A DNA stretch of 64,000 nt from Chryseobacterium formosense (lineage in GTDB: Bacteria > Bacteroidota > Bacteroidia > Flavobacteriales > Weeksellaceae), in NCBI RefSeq assembly GCF_900116415.1, contig NZ_FPAP01000003.1, forward strand, positions 62,001 to 126,000, written 5' to 3'. Within the stretch, counting starts at the first letter, position 1, and each line of letters begins with the position of its first letter. The notes below the pieces were generated by a model that made no database searches, was not told the origin of the DNA, and was given only the letters and a program-made list of their open reading frames with translations. Positions 45,174 through 53,128 of this stretch are shown here, piece by piece. The position numbers were made by a program, and so were the translations under genes.

Positions 45174-45872
45174 TTATTGTCCGTAATAGGCATTTTTGCC
45201 GTGTTTTCGTTCGTAATGTTTTTTGATGAGCGAATCTTTCAGGCGTGGTGCATTTGGGTTGATTTGTCTTGTGCGATACGCCATTTCTGCAATAGTTTCG
45301 AGAACTTTGCTATTGTAAACAGCTTTGTCTGCATTTTTACCCCAGGTGAACGGTCCGTGATTTCCGATGAGTACCATTTCCACTTCTTCGTAAGACAGTT
45401 CTTTTTCTCTAAAACAGTCCAAAATCTGGATTCCGGTGTTATACTCGTAATTTCCTTCTATTAAATCATCACGCATCGGCGGTGCGCAGGGAATATCTGT
45501 CGTCAGGTGGTCTGCGTGCGTAGTTCCGAAAATCGGAATATCCATTTGAGCCTGCGCCCAAGCGACCGAATAAATGGCGTGCGTATGTGAGATTCCGCCA
45601 ATATTTTCCCAGTTTTTGTAAAGGTAAGCGTGGGTTTTGGTGTCGGATGACGGTTTTAGATTTCCTTCGACTACGTTAGCATCGTAATCTAAAATCACAA
45701 TGTCTTCTGGTTTTAAAAGTTCGTAGGGAACGCCGCTCGGTTTGATGGCAAAGATTCCTTTTTCACGGTCAACCGCACTTACGTTCCCGAATGTGTAAAC
45801 GACAAGCTTCAAGGCATCCAACTGCATATTGGCTTCGTAACATTCTCTCTGGAGTTCTTTATAGATGCTCAT
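45174..45872 (-). CDS. araD: L-ribulose-5-phosphate 4-epimerase
   Basis: 232 residues from the ATG at 45872 ('MSIYKELQRECYEANMQL'). The frame is open to 45950, but those extra 26 residues are encoded by a palindromic repeat and are not part of the family. Class II aldolase-like motifs: 'TFGNVSAVDREKGIFAIKPSGVPYELLKPEDI' (partly quoted), 'PSSDTKTHAYLYK', 'ISHTHAIYSVAWAQA' and 'THADHLTTDIPC' (zinc-binding His), 'VLIGNHGPFTWGKNADKA'. It makes D-xylulose-5-phosphate, the entry to the pentose phosphate pathway. Between araB and araA. Confidence 0.96.
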   Translation of the reverse strand: MSIYKELQRECYEANMQLDALKLVVYTFGNVSAVDREKGIFAIKPSGVPYELLKPEDIVILDYDANVVEGNLKPSSDTKTHAYLYKNWENIGGISHTHAIYSVAWAQAQMDIPIFGTTHADHLTTDIPCAPPMRDDLIEGNYEYNTGIQILDCFREKELSYEEVEMVLIGNHGPFTWGKNADKAVYNSKVLETIAEMAYRTRQINPNAPRLKDSLIKKHYERKHGKNAYYGQ

Positions 45873-45896
45873 TTTTTTATTTTTTAAAGTTGCCTT

Positions 45897-45949
45897 TGTC
45901 ATTCCATAGGAATCTCTACAAAATTTGCTTAGATTCCTACGGAATGACA
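45897..45949. repeat. Palindromic REP-like element upstream of araD
   Basis: TGTCATTCC-TAGGAATCT and AGATTCCTA-GGAATGACA arms around a short centre, forming a near-perfect hairpin just upstream of the araD ATG. Confidence 0.65.
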
Positions 45950-45990
45950 AAATTGTGTTTTTATATTAATCGTTGTTTTATGTTGAATCT

Positions 45991-46076
45991 GCAGCCCGGC
46001 TTGAGCGGAAATCCTTTTTTGTATTGGCAAAAGCGTTGGCAAAAAAGATTGGGAGCGGAAGACGGATAAAGCTGCC
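45991..46076. repeat. Dispersed structured repeat, copy 3
   Basis: GCAGCCCGGCTTGAGCGGAA start, ATCCTTTTTTG and CAAAAAAGATTGGG tracts, and GGAGCGGAAGACGGATAAAG-CTGCC end. On the plus strand inside the minus-strand ara operon. Confidence 0.75.
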
Positions 46077-46125
46077 ATAAAAATTTTAATCGTTAATTTT
46101 TGTACTATAATCTATTTAACAGGTC

Positions 46126-46192
46126 GCCTCTACGAGGCTTGGTGTGTATGGACAATTATATTTGGCTATTAACACTGCGCTACTACGGAGCT
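46126..46192. repeat. Second dispersed repeat family, copy 2
   Basis: TTAACAGGTCGCCTCTACGA-GGC and TTAACACTGCGCTACTACGG-AG blocks with the same linker as the copy at 33387-33460. Confidence 0.6.
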
Positions 46193-46220
46193 ATCAAATC
46201 CTGGTTAAAATTTCTATCAA

Positions 46221-47918
46221 CTATAAACTGTCAACTTTCGACTTCTTTTTCGATTTGATATTGTTTTCCGTGAAGTCGGCTAGAATTTGATATTGACTCA
46301 TTAATTCTGCATATTTTTCTACGTGTTCTGCCTGCGGGAAGTATTCGGCTTCGAAATCGGAACCCATTTTCTGACTTGCTTCCTGAACATTCGGATAAAT
46401 TCCGGCTGAAACTGCGGCATAAACCGCTGCTCCTAAAGCCGGAGCCTGGTCTGACGCTGCCACCACAATCGGCATATTCAGGACATTTGCCAAAGTCTGC
46501 ATAATGAAAGGTGATTTTCTGGCAACGCCGCCGATTCCAATGACCTTTTCGATTTTCACGCCTTCTTCTTCGAAACGGTCAACAATTTTCTTGGAGCCGA
46601 AACAAATAGCATTCACCAATGCTTTGAAAATGTGTGGTGCTTTCGTTCCGAGTGACAGGTTGCTGATAGCAGCTTTCAGCTCTTGATTCGCATCGGGCGT
46701 TCTTCGTCCGTTAATCCAATCCAACGCAATAGGAACGGCTTCGGAAAGAGGAATTTTTTCTGCTTCCAAAGTGAGATTTCGGATGAGATTGTTTTCTATT
46801 TCTTCTTTTAAAAGTTGTTTTTGATGTTCATCGATGACATTTGAATTCATTAAAATGTTTTGGGTTGGCCACATCAAAATATCTTTGTACCAAGCCAACA
46901 AATCACCAAACGCCGACTGACCTGCCTCCAGACCAATCAATCCCGGAATAACCGAACCATCTACCTGTCCGCAGATTCCTTTCACGCTTTTATCTCCGAT
47001 AATATCGTTGGGTGCAACCATAATATCGCAGGTAGAAGTTCCCATAATTCGGATGAGCGTGTTCTCCTCCACTTTTGCACCAACTGCTCCGGAATGTGCG
47101 TCGAAAGTTCCAACTGCAATCACCGTATTTGTCGTTAATCCTAATTTTGCCGCCCATTCTTGATTCAAATTTCCTGCAATTTCGTCTGAAGTATATGTTT
47201 TGTCGTACAGCCTGTCACGAAGTTCAGCTAACGACGGGTCTAACTGACTGAGAAAGTGTTTAGAAGGAAGTCCACCCCACGATTCGTGCCACATTGCTTT
47301 GTGACCTGCGGCGCAACGGCTTCTTTTAAATGTCGCTAAATCCTGATTGTCGGAAAGTAGAAACGTGATATAATCGCAATGCTCCATCCAGCTGTACGCC
47401 GCATTTTTTACATTTTCATCAACTCTGTTGATGTGAAGAATTTTTGCCCAAAACCATTCGGAAGAATAGATTCCGCCTTCAAATTTGGTGTAATCTTCGC
47501 CGCCCCAGTTTCTCGCTAAATTGTTGATTTCTTCGGCTTCATCAATTGAAGTATGGTCTTTCCACAACACCATCATTGCATTTGGATTTTGTTCGAAGCC
47601 AGGCGTTAAAGCCAATGCAATTCCTTCTTTATTTACAGGAAGCGGTGACGAACCTGTGGTATCAATACAAATGCTGACAATACTTTCAGGGGCTACTCCA
47701 CTTTCTTTTACGACATCGGAAATGGTTTTTTCCAAGCCTTCGATATGATCTAAAGGATGCTGACGAAATTGATTTTGTTCAGGCTGACAAAATTTTCCTT
47801 CTTTCCATCTTTGGTAATAGCTTACGGATGTTGCAAGCTCGGCTCCGTTTTCTGTATCAATCAGGACTGCACGAACGGAATCTGTTCCATAATCTAATCC
47901 GATAACATATTTCTTCAT
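46221..47918 (-). CDS. araB: Ribulokinase
   Basis: 565 residues. FGGY-kinase motifs: 'YVIGLDYGTDSVRAVLID' (phosphate-binding), 'SICIDTTGSSPLPVNKEG', 'TFDAHSGAVGAKVEENTLIRIMGTSTCDIM' (partly quoted) and the late FGGY-like 'KVIGIGGVARKSPFIMQTLANVLNMPI'. Length and the 'CAAGHKAMWHESWGGLP' segment are typical of AraB. It phosphorylates L-ribulose. First gene of the ara operon, with an AraR-type palindrome and -7 element upstream and a ~185-nt predicted leader. Confidence 0.96.
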   Translation of the reverse strand: MKKYVIGLDYGTDSVRAVLIDTENGAELATSVSYYQRWKEGKFCQPEQNQFRQHPLDHIEGLEKTISDVVKESGVAPESIVSICIDTTGSSPLPVNKEGIALALTPGFEQNPNAMMVLWKDHTSIDEAEEINNLARNWGGEDYTKFEGGIYSSEWFWAKILHINRVDENVKNAAYSWMEHCDYITFLLSDNQDLATFKRSRCAAGHKAMWHESWGGLPSKHFLSQLDPSLAELRDRLYDKTYTSDEIAGNLNQEWAAKLGLTTNTVIAVGTFDAHSGAVGAKVEENTLIRIMGTSTCDIMVAPNDIIGDKSVKGICGQVDGSVIPGLIGLEAGQSAFGDLLAWYKDILMWPTQNILMNSNVIDEHQKQLLKEEIENNLIRNLTLEAEKIPLSEAVPIALDWINGRRTPDANQELKAAISNLSLGTKAPHIFKALVNAICFGSKKIVDRFEEEGVKIEKVIGIGGVARKSPFIMQTLANVLNMPIVVAASDQAPALGAAVYAAVSAGIYPNVQEASQKMGSDFEAEYFPQAEHVEKYAELMSQYQILADFTENNIKSKKKSKVDSL

Positions 47919-47964
47919 TGTTGCGATGAATTAAATTTTATTAATTTTTATTTTGGTAGACCCT

Positions 47965-48014
47965 TTACTTCGGCAGGCTCAGCACAAGCTTGGCTCAGGG
48001 TGACATCTCTAATA
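47965..48014. repeat. REP-like repeat in the araB leader
   Basis: CTTCGGCAGGCTCAGC ... GGCTCAGGGTGACATCTCTAATAC; its right part is shared with the element at 50193-50232. It falls inside the predicted 5' leader of araB. Confidence 0.5.
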
Positions 48015-48110
48015 CTAAATCTTAAGCTTTAGTTTAATGTAATAGACTCAAAAGAATCATATTTAATTAAGCTTTAACAAATCGTTGCATTTATATTTAA
48101 GAGAATAAAA

Positions 48111-48118
48111 CAAATATA
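48111..48118 (-). promoter_or_regulatory. -7 element of the araB operon
   Basis: TATATTTG on the minus strand, perfect to TAnnTTTG, exactly 15 bp downstream of the proposed AraR operator. No TTTG at -33; the operator occupies that place. Confidence 0.55.
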
Positions 48119-48133
48119 AATTTTTATTTTAAA

Positions 48134-48154
48134 TAAATGTAAATATTACACTTA
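48134..48154. promoter_or_regulatory. Proposed AraR operator of the araB operon
   Basis: TAAATGT-N7-ACACTTA, a 21-bp palindrome, 15 bp upstream of the -7 element, overlapping the -33 position. The spacing is identical to that at the GH3 promoter. Confidence 0.7.
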
Positions 48155-48189
48155 ATTTTAATTTTTCTTTTATTGATGGTATTTAACAG

Positions 48190-50163
48190 TTATTTTATCT
48201 TTAAAACAACGAAAGAATTGACTGGGATTTGAACAGAAAATTTCCCTTTTTTAATCACAGAATTCTCTTCAAGAGGTTTTATGTTTTCTGTTTGAAAATT
48301 ATTTTCACTCGAAAGTTGAGAAGCTGTCAAGGTTGTTTTGGTTAATTTGCTTCCTAATTTTATGTTTTTTGGATTGATTTCAATTGACTTTTCCTGAGAA
48401 TCTGTATTAACTATTTTGATGATTACTTCATTATTTTTACCATCTTTCACTGCGGATGCAAAGAGTTGATTTTGACCTTTTACAGCATTTCCGTTTTCAT
48501 AAATTTTAATTAAATCGGTTCCTTTATTATTTGAAAATAATTTCTGAACGTAATAATTGGGTGTTGCATACGACTGAAGATTATTAAACCAAATTAAATC
48601 CGGTGTCCATTGCCAACCGTCTGCGTGGGCAAAAAGCGGAGCATAAGAAGTCATCGTGACAACATCGGCATTTCTTTCAAGCCCTGTCATAAAAGCGGCT
48701 TCTGAAAGTGCGGTCTGCCAATTGTTTTTATTATCTGGTTTCACTACACCCACTGATTGAGCTGCATATTCTCCGGCAAACACTTTTGGTCCGGAACGGT
48801 CATAAGCATCATATCTTCCGGCATTTTTCGTAAACCACTCTGGTGAATTGTAATAATGCTCATCCACAATCTGTGCATTGAGTTTTTTGAGTTCTTTCCA
48901 GCCATATTCAAAGAATTCTCCGTCGGGCGACGGTCCGCTTCCTGAAATGATTTGAATGTCCGGATATTTGCCGTGAATGGCTTTTTCAAAAATTTTATAA
49001 CGCTCTATATAATCTTCTCCCCACTGCTCGTTTCCAACGCCGATATACTTCATATTGAATGGTTTTGGATGTCCCATTTCAGCACGGATTTTCCCCCATT
49101 TCGTACTTTCGTTTCCATTGGCAAATTCGATTAAATCCAATGCATCCTGAATATAAGGATTTAATTCCTCCAAATGAACCAATTCGGCTGTGTTGAACTG
49201 GCACGCCATTCCGCAACTTAGAATCGGTAACGGTTCTGCTCCCAAATCTTCAGAAAGCTGGAAATATTCGTAAAAACCTAATCCGAATGACTGATAATAA
49301 TCGGGAGTGAGACGATGCGCAAATCCGGAACTCCATTTATTAATGAGATATTCTCTGTTGGCGACATTTCCTAAAGTTTTTTTCCATTGATACCTTTCGG
49401 CAAGTGTTCTGCCTTCGACAATACAACCTCCGGGGAAACGCAAAAATCCGGGTTGCAAATCGTATAATTTTTGAACCAAATCTTTTCGCAAACCGCCTTT
49501 TCGTCCCTTCCACGTGTCTTGCGGAAAGAGGGAAATCATATCCATATTGACGACACCGTTTCCTGTGAAGGTGATTTGAAGTTTCGCTTTTTCAACCGTT
49601 TTTGAAGTTGAAAAAACAGCAGTATATTTTTGCCAGCCTTTTCCTTTGATAAGTACAGGAACTGTGGAAATTACCGCTCCATTTTCATCAATCAGACTTG
49701 CGTTGACCGCAGAAATATTTCCTGATACTTTTTCTAAATCGAAGCTAAAATCATATCTGGAATTCTGATGAAGTCCGATTCCTCTGAAACCTTCATTCTC
49801 CAAAATATAATTTTTATCATTGTAAACAGTTATTCTTGCGTAGTTTTTATTAGTTTTGGAATCATCAGAATAAATCGTCAGAAAACCGGAATCCAAATTC
49901 GGAGAAAGGGTTTTCGTGTTTTGTTGTTTCCAGCCCGTTAACGGTTCGTCAAATTCAAAACTCCGGTTTTTGATAAGTTCGGCATAAATTCCGCCATCGG
50001 CCGCAAAATTGATGTCTTCAAAGAAGATTCCGTACATCGTTGGCTGGATTTTGATGTTGGTAGGACTTCCATCCAAATCTAAACTAAACTTTGAGTTTTG
50101 TGCTGATGAAAATGCAACGCAGGTTGAGAGAAGAAGGGTGAAAATTTTATTTTTTGTTTTCAT
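48190..50163 (-). CDS. Alpha-L-arabinofuranosidase, GH51
   Basis: 657 residues from the ATG at 50163; a start eight codons upstream would spoil the signal peptide 'MKTKNKIFTLLLSTCVAFSSAQ'. GH51 motifs: 'QPTMYGIFFEDINFAADGGIYAELIKNRSFE' (partly quoted), a CBM-like beta-sandwich (~85-220), 'FLRFPGGCIVEGRTLAERYQWK', acid/base Glu379 in 'GVGNEQWGEDY', nucleophile Glu in 'VFAGEYAAQS', and the C-terminal beta-sandwich. It is exported and removes arabinofuranosyl side chains from arabinoxylan or arabinan. Second gene after GH3, 95 bp apart. Confidence 0.94.
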   Translation of the reverse strand: MKTKNKIFTLLLSTCVAFSSAQNSKFSLDLDGSPTNIKIQPTMYGIFFEDINFAADGGIYAELIKNRSFEFDEPLTGWKQQNTKTLSPNLDSGFLTIYSDDSKTNKNYARITVYNDKNYILENEGFRGIGLHQNSRYDFSFDLEKVSGNISAVNASLIDENGAVISTVPVLIKGKGWQKYTAVFSTSKTVEKAKLQITFTGNGVVNMDMISLFPQDTWKGRKGGLRKDLVQKLYDLQPGFLRFPGGCIVEGRTLAERYQWKKTLGNVANREYLINKWSSGFAHRLTPDYYQSFGLGFYEYFQLSEDLGAEPLPILSCGMACQFNTAELVHLEELNPYIQDALDLIEFANGNESTKWGKIRAEMGHPKPFNMKYIGVGNEQWGEDYIERYKIFEKAIHGKYPDIQIISGSGPSPDGEFFEYGWKELKKLNAQIVDEHYYNSPEWFTKNAGRYDAYDRSGPKVFAGEYAAQSVGVVKPDNKNNWQTALSEAAFMTGLERNADVVTMTSYAPLFAHADGWQWTPDLIWFNNLQSYATPNYYVQKLFSNNKGTDLIKIYENGNAVKGQNQLFASAVKDGKNNEVIIKIVNTDSQEKSIEINPKNIKLGSKLTKTTLTASQLSSENNFQTENIKPLEENSVIKKGKFSVQIPVNSFVVLKIK

Positions 50164-50192
50164 TGATACTATTTTTTGATTGTTCAAACAGA

Positions 50193-50232
50193 CACTTCGA
50201 CTACGCTCAGTGTGACATCTCTAATACTAAAG
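50193..50232. repeat. Short REP-like repeat between GH51 and GH3 genes
   Basis: CACTTCGACTACGCTCAGTG followed by TGACATCTCTAATACTAAAGG; the second half is shared with the araB leader element. Confidence 0.5.
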
Positions 50233-50258
50233 GTTTAATAGAGCGTGTCAGTCTATAA

Positions 50259-52886
50259 TTATTTGACTTTCAACTGAACACTTTTCAATCCTGAATTTTC
50301 GGAAGTTCCGCCGTAGAAAATGGTATAATCTCCGGGTTTTGAAACCAAATCATCGGCTTTTTCATTATAAAATTTGAATGATTCATTGGAAATTGTGAGT
50401 TGGATATTTTTTGTTTCTTTAGAATTAATCAAAACTCTTTCAAAAGCCCTTAAAGTCTTTACAGGAGCCAAAGCATCATTATTTCTTTTCACATAAACCT
50501 GAACAACTTCTTCACCGTCTCTTTCTGAAATGTTGGTAACCGGAATCGTTATCATAATATTTTCATTAGAACTGGTGGTGTTTTTATTCAATTTTGCATC
50601 TCCATAATTAAATTTTGAATAACTCAAACCGTGCCCAAAGGGGTACAAAGGTTTTTCCGTCATATAACGGTAGGTTCTTCCCTGCATATCGTAGTTTTCA
50701 AAACCTTGATTCTTACTGGTTTTGGAAAGTGCATTGTCTAATTGCTCCAGATTTTTATAGAAAGTGATTGGCAATCTTCCGGAAGGATTATAGTCTCCCG
50801 CCAAAACATCTGCAACCGCAGTTCCGCTGGATTGTCCGCCGTACCAAGCATTCAGCAAAGCATCATAATTTTTTTCGTCCTGCTCCAAACCGAGAGAACT
50901 TCCTGTACACAGCACAAAAACCACAGGTTTTCCGGTTTTTCTTAATTCCGCTAATAATTCACGCTGAACTTTCGGAAGTTCTATTGAAGTTTTATCACCA
51001 CCTTTGAAACCTTCGGCATTCACCAACATTTCTTCGCCTTCCAAACTTGGGGAAAGTCCGCCTGCAAAGATAATGACGTCGGCATCTTTTACTTTTTCTT
51101 TTACTGAAGCGAAATTTACAGGGTCTTTTCTATACACTTCAAAAGCAATGCTAACATATTTCCCTTTTTGGGAATGGCGAAGTTCAACTTGATACTCTTT
51201 CCCTTTCTCCATTTTTACAGGAAATTCCGAAGGATGTCTTGCATCAGGACCTTTTCTGGTGGCAATTTCTTTTCCGTCAACAAAAAGTGTGTAAATATCT
51301 GATGTTGCGACAGAAAATATAACTTCGCCGGAATAACTGCTTTTAAAAATACCTGATATTCTTGCCGAAGTATTTTCTCTGGCAACTCCCGGTGCAAGCT
51401 GTGTTCCGCCAAAACTGTTGTAGGTAATTCCTGTTTTGTTAACAGAAATATTGATAGGATTTCCTTTGAATTCATTATTATTAAAAAACTCTACCTTCAT
51501 TCCTTTTTCGCCGTTTTTCTGGCTCATGAAATTCTGATAAAGTGAAGCTCTGGACGACGGATCTGCCACTTCACTTCCTTTTTCGTAAATGATTTCAGCA
51601 TTTGGAAATTTGGTTTTAATTCCATCCAAAATCGTTACGGTTGAAGAAGGTGTTCCATTATAATTTCCCAACTGCATAATTCCGTCATCGGCATTGGGAC
51701 CAACAACAGCAATTTTTTTAATATTTTTATGTAAAGGCAGAACATTTTTTTCATTTTTCATCAGCACAATAGACTTCTGAGCCATTTTCAATGCCTGTTC
51801 TTTGTGTTCTTTAGAATCTACAGTAGAATAAGGAATATTGTTCCAGTGAACGGAAGATTTAGGATCAAGCATTCCGAGCTCAAACCAGCCTTTCAGGATT
51901 CTGCGCATCGAAATATCGAGGTCTTTTTCTGTTATTAATCCGCTTGCCAGAGATTTATTAAGATTGTTATATGTATCTCCGCATTCCAAATCAGTTGAAT
52001 GCTTTAATGCGTCTGATGCTGCTGTCTTTTCATCGGGATGTGTTCCGTGGTATTTTTCCTGATAGAAATCTGCCAAAGCCCAACAGTCTGAAACGACCAT
52101 TCCGTCATACTTCCATTTTCCGCGAAGAATTTCAGTCAATAAAGTATTGTTAGCGCAGCAAGGCTGTCCATCAAAAGCGTTATAGGCGCACATCACTTCT
52201 CTTACATTTCCTTCTAAAACCAATGATTTGAAAGCCGGAAGATAAGTTTCATACAAATCTCTTTTGGAAACTTCTGCGTTGTAAGAATGGCGATTCCATT
52301 CCGGACCGCTGTGAACGGCAAAATGCTTGGCACAGGCGTGTGTTTTGAAATATTTCGGATCATTTCCCTGTAAACCTTTTACCGCAGCAACGCCTAAAAC
52401 GGAAGTCAGGTAAGGATCTTCTCCATAAGTTTCTTGACCTCTTCCCCATCTCGGATCTCTGAAAATATTGATATTCGGCGTCCAGAATGTCAGACCTTCG
52501 TAACGTCCGGTTTTACTGGCTTCATCGAAAGATTTGTTGTATTTTGCTCTGGCTTCGTCGGAAATCATTTCAAAGGTTTTGAGATGTTCCGGAACGTCCC
52601 AGGTTGCTGCTAAACCAATAGCTTGCGGAAAAACAGTCGCTGTTCCAGCTCTTGCAACACCGTGAAGCGCTTCGTTCCACCAACCGTAAGCTGGAATTTC
52701 CAAACGTGGAACTGCTTTGGAATTGTCCATCATCATCCCTATTTTTTCTTCTACGGTTAGTAATCCGAGAAGGTTTTCGATTCTTTGTTCAGTGGGAAGT
52801 TTTGGATTTTGAAAGGGATATTTGTAGTTCTGTGCATAAGTTGAACAACTGATTACAAATAATAAGGTGAACAGAATTTTATTCAT
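50259..52886 (-). CDS. GH3 beta-xylosidase/beta-glucosidase with inserted PA14 domain
   Basis: 875 residues, signal peptide ('LLFVISCSTYAQ'). GH3 N-terminal barrel: 'TVFPQAIGLAATWD', 'GLTFWTPNINIFRDPRWGRGQETYGEDP' (partly quoted), 'KHFAVHSGPEWNRHSYNAEV' and the nucleophile Asp267 in 'MVVSDCWALADF'. The alpha/beta-sandwich domain ('VVGPNADDGIMQLGNYNGTPS', 'DVIIFAGGLSPSLEGEEM') is interrupted by a PA14 domain at ~455-590. A fibronectin-III-like end follows ('YPFGHGLSYSKFNY'). Context favours beta-xylosidase. First gene of its operon, with the AraR operator upstream. Confidence 0.93.
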   Translation of the reverse strand: MNKILFTLLFVISCSTYAQNYKYPFQNPKLPTEQRIENLLGLLTVEEKIGMMMDNSKAVPRLEIPAYGWWNEALHGVARAGTATVFPQAIGLAATWDVPEHLKTFEMISDEARAKYNKSFDEASKTGRYEGLTFWTPNINIFRDPRWGRGQETYGEDPYLTSVLGVAAVKGLQGNDPKYFKTHACAKHFAVHSGPEWNRHSYNAEVSKRDLYETYLPAFKSLVLEGNVREVMCAYNAFDGQPCCANNTLLTEILRGKWKYDGMVVSDCWALADFYQEKYHGTHPDEKTAASDALKHSTDLECGDTYNNLNKSLASGLITEKDLDISMRRILKGWFELGMLDPKSSVHWNNIPYSTVDSKEHKEQALKMAQKSIVLMKNEKNVLPLHKNIKKIAVVGPNADDGIMQLGNYNGTPSSTVTILDGIKTKFPNAEIIYEKGSEVADPSSRASLYQNFMSQKNGEKGMKVEFFNNNEFKGNPINISVNKTGITYNSFGGTQLAPGVARENTSARISGIFKSSYSGEVIFSVATSDIYTLFVDGKEIATRKGPDARHPSEFPVKMEKGKEYQVELRHSQKGKYVSIAFEVYRKDPVNFASVKEKVKDADVIIFAGGLSPSLEGEEMLVNAEGFKGGDKTSIELPKVQRELLAELRKTGKPVVFVLCTGSSLGLEQDEKNYDALLNAWYGGQSSGTAVADVLAGDYNPSGRLPITFYKNLEQLDNALSKTSKNQGFENYDMQGRTYRYMTEKPLYPFGHGLSYSKFNYGDAKLNKNTTSSNENIMITIPVTNISERDGEEVVQVYVKRNNDALAPVKTLRAFERVLINSKETKNIQLTISNESFKFYNEKADDLVSKPGDYTIFYGGTSENSGLKSVQLKVK

Positions 52887-52964
52887 ATTGTTGATTTTAA
52901 ATCCATTATTTTATTCATTTGGTTAAATAAAATCACTGGATGTGGCTTTATAATGTGATAAAGG

Positions 52965-52972
52965 CAAATATA
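52965..52972 (-). promoter_or_regulatory. -7 element of the GH3-GH51 operon
   Basis: TATATTTG on the minus strand, perfect to TAnnTTTG, 15 bp downstream of the operator and ~78 bp upstream of the GH3 ATG. Confidence 0.55.
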
Positions 52973-52987
52973 AGATTCTATTTTTAA

Positions 52988-53008
52988 TAAATGTATAAAA
53001 TACACTTG
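52988..53008. promoter_or_regulatory. Proposed AraR operator of the GH3-GH51 operon
   Basis: TAAATGT-N7-ACACTTG, one end base off the palindrome consensus. Same position relative to the -7 element as at araB. Confidence 0.65.
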
Positions 53009-53079
53009 TTTTTCATTTTAATATTTCTTTTACTTAATTCACGAAATAATTATTATTAATCTTCCGCACAATCGCATAA

Positions 53080-53109
53080 GAAAAGCCACCAGAAAAACTG
53101 ATGGCTTTG
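53080..53109 (-). terminator. Terminator of the upstream xylan-enzyme operon
   Basis: On the minus strand AAAGCCATCAG-TTTTT-CTGGTGGCTTTT (one G-U pair) follows the GH30 stop by about 20 bp, then CTTAT. It separates the GH27-GH30 block from the GH3 promoter. Confidence 0.75.
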
Positions 53110-53128
53110 AAATTAAATTTTTAATAAA

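Larger units (their letters stand above)
45873..46220. other. Repeat-rich intercistronic region between araB and araD
   Basis: This 348-bp gap within the ara operon contains three repeat elements in a row (45897-45949, 45991-46076, 46126-46192) and no gene. Confidence 0.7.

Noticed and set aside
45873..45950. N-terminal extension of araD
   Set aside because: The extra residues are translated from a palindromic repeat; the AraD family starts at the ATG at 45872.
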